NCBI GenBank assembly: GCA_029215795.1
Contig: JARDYH010000001.1
Location: 226,799,654 to 226,863,653, forward strand
Source: Anniella stebbinsi
Taxonomy: Eukaryota > Chordata > Lepidosauria > Squamata > Anniellidae
Reading direction: 5' to 3'
Length of the DNA stretch: 64,000 nucleotides
Under the pieces are notes generated by a model. It was not told the origin of the DNA and searched no databases. It saw only the letters and a list, made by a program, of their open reading frames with translations. The translations under genes were made by a program, and so were the position numbers. How positions within the stretch are numbered: position 1 is the stretch's first letter; each line of letters starts with the position of its first letter. Below, piece by piece: positions 22,191-31,100 of this stretch.

Positions 22191-25100
22191 TTTCTCTATG
22201 CCACTAATGCACAGCCTGCATTTCATAACTACTTTGCCATGCATTTCTCTACAGTCTTGGGGAATAAGGGCCAGAGCCCATCTTCCTGTGGGAGGCCAGG
22301 CGATTAGTACTGGTTTTCAGCCGAGATTGCTGATAGGAGAGTGAAAGGGGCTTTTGAGGCATGAAACTGGGGTCTCTATCTGCCCTGCCCTCCTTTCTCC
22401 TCCCTCTTTCAGCCCGTCGAACAGCTGCGGGAGCCACAGATGAGTTACTACTACTTCTGTGAAGCAATAGGAGCAGCCTCCTCCTAATTATGCTTGAGCA
22501 GTTTGTGGCAACCTTACAAATGTAATGAAGGAGAAGGACAGCACTTGTTGCTGGGTGGGGAGTGTGCTTGTTCCTGTTATTTTCCTATAAGCTTTTTTTA
22601 AAAAAAAAAAAATCTAGAAAAAGGAACTGTTTGGGTCAGCACAGGCTGAGTGGGTGGGAATACACCATTTGGCGGGTACATAAGGCAGGCCCACATGGCC
22701 ACTGCTACAGGCGGAGAATTAGGGTGGTCACTTACATCCCCCCCCAAAGGAAATGCATCACCCACAAAAAAATAGAGGACATGGATTAGCCTAAAATTTG
22801 CATATGCTAATTTAGACGTATAAATGGAAATGTAGAAATAATTAGTATAATTTAAATAGAAATACCATACATCTCACCTTAGTGGTGAAGGCTGACCTGG
22901 GTTCCTGCCCACTCAATCTGAGCAGCTGGCGGGGCCATGCTGGAAGTTGTAGGTCTTTTCTCTGTCTAAATATGCATAGGGTTGCACCTTAAGCTCCAAG
23001 CCGTAAAAACTGTGCTGAAGCACCGTTTTATTCTTCAAAGTAGCCACATAATTTATTCTTGGAGACATTTTTTAAGAGATCTCTGTAGGCCATGATTTTA
23101 ATTGTAACCCCTGAAGAAGGCCCAGAAATATAAGGCACAGGGTCTAAACACGCTGGGCTACTTTGAAGAATAAAACCCCAGTTTTACATCTTGAGGCTTG
23201 GATGTTCTCCAGCTTTCTCAAACTTCGTGGAACTGTTCATTGGCAATGTTAAGGGCCCTGTTTTCCCTTCTCGTGATTCTTTTTGCTAAATAAATAGAGG
23301 GCACCTTTAAACAGAGCATTGTCCTCCGACAACTCTTCAAATAGAGGACTGTCCACTCTACAGTAGGACACATAGCCACCGTAGTTGAGATATGTGTATT
23401 GGGGCATTGTTGTTATTAACAGCACTGTGTTTCTGATATTATTTACAGGTCCTTCCATTTCAGCATCAAAGTAATAACTTCTTGGAAACTTATGCTTATG
23501 TCTGCAAAGTCAAAGAAGGAAGCCCTGCCTTCCTTTCTGGACTCCAAAGCGGTAACTAGTCTTTCTCCATCCTAGCCCCCCCCCCCCCCCCCCCCGGTTC
23601 ACTTTACTGCTTTTTGAGGATACAGAGACTGCGATGAATGTACAAGGTCTAATTGCTTCCATTTTGTCATGGTCACAGGTTATATTCTGACCAGTATCAA
23701 TGGAATGAGCACGGAGAGGCTCTGTCGCAAGGAAATGGTGGACTTGATGAAATCATCAGGGAATCATTTAAGGTAATCCAGAAGCCTCTAATGCCTGTGT
23801 ATTGAGGCTCTGAGAGCTCAAAGAAGAGAAACGTTTTTTTTGTGTTTTTTTTTGTAATGGTGGTGGTGGTTTGTTATTGCTGCTGTTGTTGCATTGATTT
23901 TTCACACGCTGAAGAAGAAATGAAGTTATTTTGTCTAGAGTGAAATGCTTCTACAAATAAGAGCGAACACACTGCTGTATAAAGGCTGAGAAATGGCCAT
24001 GGGAACACAAAATCTCCAATGATGGATCAGTGAGATACACCTCAAGAAATGTACTAGGATATAGAACAGGGGTGAGCAGCCCAGGGGCCACCCATGAGCT
24101 GGTATGGGTGTCCTGCCCCACTCCAATTCCCCCTGTGCTGTTGTTGCAGCCACCACATAGGGTGCACGAGGAGAGTCATCCGCACGCACCTTGTTTCCTA
24201 GCAGAATTGGACTCCCACCAGCCTGTCTGTCGGGTGGGCTGCATGAGCCCAGTTCTGCTGGGAAACAAGGCACACGAGGTGAACCATCTGCAGCAGAATC
24301 TATTTTTAGAACCTTGGAGAGTAAATAGTTTCCCCTGAAAAATGACATGCAGCTTGACAATTGATTAGATTTCTGTTATCCCTTGGCTCAATGGGCCTCA
24401 ACCCAGAGGGGCACAGGAATTGTGACCACGAGGATATTGTATTTGTCCTCTTCCCAAACACAGTCCAGAATTAGCTCTTCGCAACATCCACTCTAGGGGC
24501 ACTATTATTCAGTGGGATTTATTCACAAATGGATTTGGTATTGCTTCATGTTATTAACCATTACCACTTATTTTCTTGAGTTAGAGAGGAATTAGTGCTG
24601 AAGCAAAGTAGCAGTTTTATCCATCCATCTCAGCTGCCAGATGTATTTTTTAGCTCAGGGTCCTGCAACCTGTGCCCTCCACATATTTACAACTACATTT
24701 CCCAGCATTCTAGGTCATTGGCCGTGCAGGCTGGGACTGATGGGAGTTGAAATCCAAAATATCAGCAGGGCACCAGATTGGGGAAAGCTGCTTTAGCTCG
24801 TTATCTCAGTGGCAATCCTGCCTGTGTGCCTATTGGTCTCAAATATCTGTAAATTTCTGTAAATGTTTACAATAAAACCAGATGTTTACGATATACTGGG
24901 GCAGTGGCTGGGATGGCTATCTCCTTCCTTCTTTTGTCGTGAGCTTTCTATGGGCACAAGTGTTGAGAGTCAGGGCTGGACTAGATGTAGCTTTGACCTG
25001 ATCCTGCATAGCCACTTCTTACGTTGTTACATTGTGTTCATGTTAGCATTATTAACTTTTATGAAAAGCAATATAGACATATTATCATCATCATCATCAT

Positions 25101-28100
25101 CATCATCACATTAATAATTATGTTTGCTATTTACAGCTAACGAAAATAAAAACAAGTGAGGAAGACACAACAGTGCTTTTTTAGCAGGCAAAGCACATAA
25201 TATAAAGTTACTGTTGTGAATTTCTCACTTGTTTTTCTTTTACTTCATCGGGATGCTTCATTGTTGTTTTTCTGTTTACAGGTTAGTTATTGTAAATGAA
25301 GCCTTGATTCTTAAAAGAACGGAACTGGAAACCAAGCTGCGGTTTTTGAAGGTACTATTTCCATATGTACTATAGTGCCACCTTGGATTTAATAATTTGC
25401 CTGGTCGCCGCAGGCAACTGTGGAGGTGAATAAATGGGTTTAATATAATATAATATGAATATAAAATAAATAAGGTTTAATATTAAATGTAGTGTTTAAT
25501 AAAATCATTTGCCAGCAACAAAACAACATAAATCACAGAGGTAATAGCACGAAAAAAGAAAAGATTTTTTAAAAAAGCTTTTTGGCCACGTTTTGCTTAA
25601 AAGTATAAATTGTCAGGATATGGCAAATCCCCCTAGGAAGAGCATTACACAAAAATGGATTCCACTACCCAAATGGTCCTGCTACTAGTGGCTGTCTGAT
25701 GTATCTTATTTAGCACTGGCACTTAGAGCAAGGTCTCAGATGTTGAACAGAGCATGCAGGAAGGAACATACAGAAGAAGATGGTCTTTAGGACACCCAAG
25801 TTTCAAGCTCAAACCTAGCATCTTGAATTGGGCCTGAAAACAACAGGTAACCAAAGTGATATCAATAAGATTCAGGCATGCATGTGTAAGCTAACTTGGA
25901 TGCTACTTTCAGCCAATTTCTTAGTTCATGAGAGTGAACTACTCATGGAAACAATGCAAGTTTTGAATCAGAAACTTGCAGCTCCCCACTGGCTTAAAAT
26001 CTTCACCTTGGAAATATATTGAGAGAATGGGTAATATCCAACGGTCCAGCACTAAAATGAAATTGTGCTAGGGTAATGTAATTAGGGCTTGCTAGCACAA
26101 CAGGAAAAAATGTCAATTTGCCATTGAAATTTGGCAGCACACCACCAACAAATTCTTTCCTTTTAGCTTCCACACTGCCAAATTTTGGCAGCAAATCACT
26201 ACATTCTCCAGTTGTGCTAGTGTAAAATAAGCACTTGTGCAATGTAATTAGAGATTGTTGGCACAATAGGAAAAAGTGGCAATTTGCCACAAAACTTTGA
26301 TGGCACAGCAGCAAACAACTGTCCTCTTTTAACAACACACCACTGACTTTTAGCAACAAATCCCCCATTGTGCCACAAGCACTAGTTATGTTGCACAAGC
26401 GTTGGTTCACATGAGTGCAGTGTTATTAGTGCTAGTGCTGGGGCACTGTTAGGTACTACTAGGCTGACCATATGAAAAGGAGGACAGGGCTCATGTAACT
26501 TTAACAGCTGTAGAGAAAAGGACATTTCAGCCCGTGTCATTTGTATGCAATTAGTTCCTGATGAAATTCCCTCTTCATCACAACAGTTAAAGTTGCAGGG
26601 GCCCTGCCTTCTTTTGTATCTGGTCACTCTGGTATAGTGCATGCACCTTTAACTGTTGTGATGAAGAGAGAATTTCACCAGGAACTAATTGCATACAAAT
26701 GACACTGGCTGAAATTCCCTTTTCTCTACAGCTGTTAAAGTTACATGAGCCCTGTCCTCCTTTTCATATGGTCACCCTAGGTACTACCCTAAGGGCCAAA
26801 ATTGCAGGGAAGGGGGCAAGTGGCTGTGCCAACCTGCATCTCCTCCTGAACTTCCCCAGAATGTTTTGTTTATTTAAAAACATTTCTATACTGTTTTCCA
26901 TAGAAGATCTGTCAGTGGTTTCATGGAAAGAAGACATGTGATGTCACAGCATTGCATTCCATGCTTCCCTATCCTCTCTCTGCTTTGGCAGGAAATGTGT
27001 TACCTGGTGACATCACATCACATGTATTGTTTAACTAAATGTTATTTATATATGAACCGCTTAGGGGTTTTATTATATTTAGTGGTATATAACTATCACA
27101 AATAAATAAAAAAAAATGTTGCTGGGGAAACACAGGAAGAGACACGGGTGATATTAGCCACACTTTGCTCATAATGTGCTGTTAGGATGTAAAACAGGAA
27201 ATTGTAACTGGCTGACATGCATTAGAGATAATTTATGCCGCTGAGTGCCGTAATAAGGTTATCTGGAGCAGAGGTAGACAACCTAATGCCCTCCAGATGT
27301 TTTAGACTCTTGTCAACACCAGGCAGCATGACCAATGAACAGGAATCATGGGAGTTGAAGTCCAAAGCAGCTAGAAGGCACCAGTTTACCTTCTCCTGCC
27401 CTAGAGAAATCCAGCTCTGATGGTTGTTCCGTCAGTACTAGCATCATTAGGCTAGGGTAAGTAGACCCAGCCTGGATAAGGATGCAAAATGGGCCTCAAA
27501 GAATGTAACAGATTTTCAGTTATTAAAAGAATATTAAATTATTCAGTCTTTTCTTTTGGGATATTCCGTTTTGAGTAATTTTTCAAGGTGATAAATGAAA
27601 AGCCAAGTTTTCAGCTTGCTGGAAGGGCTTAGTGCAGGCAGCAGGCCAAGCTGAAAGCCGTCCTTTTGGCTTTCCTTTGGCTCTTTGTGTCTTCAGCTTA
27701 AGCCAGTAAAGTACTGAATATGTTTAGGGGGGCGGGGGGGGGGGGGGGAGGAAGGAGTCAACATCATGCGACCAATAACAATCTGCCTGTTGTTGTTGGA
27801 TTTTCCCCCCACATCATAACTTCGAATCTAATTCACTGTAGAGCAGCCTTCCCCAAACTGGTGCCATTCAGATTTTTGGACTACAATTCCCAGTATTCCG
27901 GACCAGGGCAGGGCCAGCATATGCACAGATGTTGATAGGTGGACCCAGCAGGAACGATCCTGCTCTCTTCTCCATGTGTTTAGGGTACATGTGGAGAAGG
28001 TAGGTACACCACAACTCTTAAAGGTGCACCACAACACTTGACTTGTTTCACTACATTTCATCCTTATAAACACACACACAACCAACGTACTCTAGCTGAT

Positions 28101-31100
28101 GTCTTTCAGAATGGTACTATTACTTTTATCATGTCTTGTAAAGCCAAGGAGTAACACAGAGAAAGTGGGAAAGGGAACAGAGGAGTGAAAGTTAAAGAGC
28201 TGAGGTGATGGTTTATGATTACTTCACTGGTAGAGGTAAAATATATGGAAAATGGTGACACCAAGACTTCAAAACTGGAGCTATGTAGGGTCATATCACC
28301 AAAAGTCCTGGCTAGCCCTTTTGTGGGGTCTGACTGAGATCTTCCTTAGATTCTGCCCACATAATTTTAAACTTACAATGACTAGAAATTTATTTTGGGT
28401 CAAGAGAAACACCAAATTCTGTATTCTGTACTAAATCCTACACATTTACAGGGTGGTCCCATGGAATCCACACAGGCTAGTTCAAGCAACATGGTCCGAT
28501 CCAGCCCTGCATGTGTAAACAGCACACCAGCCCCGCCCCCACTATCCTTATTCATTCATGCAAGGATGGTCAGTCTGAATGGAGCCTAAGCCAGACCCCC
28601 TGCATAGTCAGGTCCAAAATAAAAATCTGGCCATTGACTGCACAATTTTGGCTTATGCACGTTAAGATTTTATGTCCATATGTGGGACATTCTGATGGGC
28701 CGTCCATATGCGGATGGTGGAAAAGGGCCCAGTGCAGCCACTTCCTACCTAGGGCTGCATCTGATTTTCAAGTATAGTCCAAACTGGCCAAAGCCCAGAG
28801 CTTCAGGTGCATTAGATTTGAACAGCCTTCCTCAACTTGGTTCCCTCCACATCAGCCTTTGCCCACATGGCCTTTGCCCACATGGCCAATGGCCAGAAAT
28901 GCTGTGAGTTTTTATCTAAACCCACCGGAGGGCAGCAGTTGGAAAACGCTGCGATACGACTGTATCTTGGCATAGATAAAGAGAAGTAGTCCTTAAAAAT
29001 ATTGGACATTAGATTGGAGATTACAGATCATTATTCCTAACTGGGATAAAGACTTCTGGTGTGAAATTATTTCACCACCTTGGAGTGTCATTTCCCTTTA
29101 CTCAGTGTCTGATTTGTTCCCATAGATGATGACTGAGTGGAATTCTGGCAAGGACAGGGTTAAAAGTTTCCCCAGCACAATGGGGCCTTCATCTTGGTTA
29201 GAACTTGCTGCTGAAATGCCCCATAAATCGTCACCACGACAATGCTGCCAATATCCAACACAGAATATGAGGGAAAGGTCCTTCCCTTCTCCTGTTGTTG
29301 CTGTTGTTTACTCTGCTGTGTTCGTCTCCCCCTGGTATAAACTCGTCAGAGGAGCAGAAGCCAAGAGGGAAGTCTGGTCAGGCCACGTGCCTGGCTAAAC
29401 CACTTATGTAACGTGGAGCTACCACCTGAGCTTGACCTCCAAATGACTCTGCTGCCTGGAATGGCTGCAACTGCTTTGATTAAAGCTGCTAAGCAGGCGA
29501 GGGACCCCTGCCATCCAGCCTAGAAAGAGCGAGGAATGAGCTGAACTGGAAAGCCGGACTTTTTAGTGCTGTGATTAATGAGAACAGAGCGGTTGATTAT
29601 TAGGAAGCTTGGCAACGAATAAGAATGCTGTGTGGATTCCAGTCCTGTCAGTTATCTAACCTTGGATAAACTGCCTGATGCTCTCTCTCTCTCTCTGAAG
29701 GAAAGTTTTAGAACGCGTTGGAATTGAATTTAAAAGCATAATACATTGGCTGAAATCTGGGATATATATTTGGATGTCCATGTGACTAATGCCACAGGGA
29801 AGGCCACCTACTTTATGTAGCTGAGTGAAAGAGCACATGCTTTGATACAGAAAGTCCCACATTCGATCCCCGGCATCTCTAGGTAGTGCTGGGAAAAACC
29901 CTGCCTGGAACCCTGGAGAGTCATTACTGCCAGTCAGTGTTAACAATACTGGGTTAGCTGGCCCATTGGTTGGCCTCATTGCAAGGCAGCTTCTTATGTC
30001 CCTATTTCAAAGCATGTACATTCTCCAGGACCACTTGTTGCTGCTGGCCAAGGGTACGACATCGCCTGATCTTAACTGCGGCATTAATATAAAGATATGA
30101 TAGTGTTGCTTGCCAGTCATTTCTGCGAGAAGGTCTTTTAGATTTTGACGCCTTACTTATTTATTTTTTAAATTCAAGTCCCTAGAGGTGTTTCCAGCAA
30201 GTAAATTTGGAATGCCCAAGTAATCTTAACTGCTAAAAGAAGCCATAAATAGTTGCCTTATAAGTATTATTTTTCATTGTGGTGTGTCAAAGAACCCTAC
30301 TACACACACAAACTTTGGGAGGCATTAACAGTAAAAAAAAAAAAAAGTACTGAAAGATTTATCTTCCCGTTAATCAATATAATTCAGCCATTGGGCAATA
30401 TCCAATATGACACTACCACTAACATAAACTATGTTGTGCTGGTGTAAACGACCTCTAGAGCTTCAGCTATTGGGCGGTATATAAATGTAATAAATAAATA
30501 AATGAATGAATAAATAAATAAATAAATAAAATGCCAATAGTACTTGCTGGCATGATGGGTGTTCCCAGAAAACCTACAGGTCATTTATGCTAGCAAAATT
30601 TAATTTGCAGTAGCAGTAGTGTTGCATTGGATACTGCCCATTGTGTTTGTACATGAAAGCATATATGTTTGTGGGGTTTTAGAATCATCAAGATGTTCCC
30701 TCACACAGTGATCTGGATTTTCAGTGGCTGGTTTCGGACAACACATTAAGCAACGGAGGGTGTGGGGGGGAAACAATCGTCAGTTGTGTTGCTTATTGTG
30801 TTGTGTGGAGGGTAACACGGCACTCACAAACTACTGACGGTATGCTATTCCGCCCAAATAAGCAACGGAGAGAAACAACTGGCTTGCAAGTTGTTTAGCT
30901 CGAAGCCAGTTGTTTAAAGTGTTGTGTGGAGGGGTGAGTGGGTTAATGGCATGCGGTGAGTGGGTTAAAACACAAGCCCATAGAGGCAGGTGGCAAGAGC
31001 GACCAAAGTGGCGGCTGCCACTCTGCTACAACTGGCCCAACTTGCAGAGGCTGCTGGGATAGCACTGGGAGGACCGAGGGAGGAGGGAGGGAGAGGGGCG

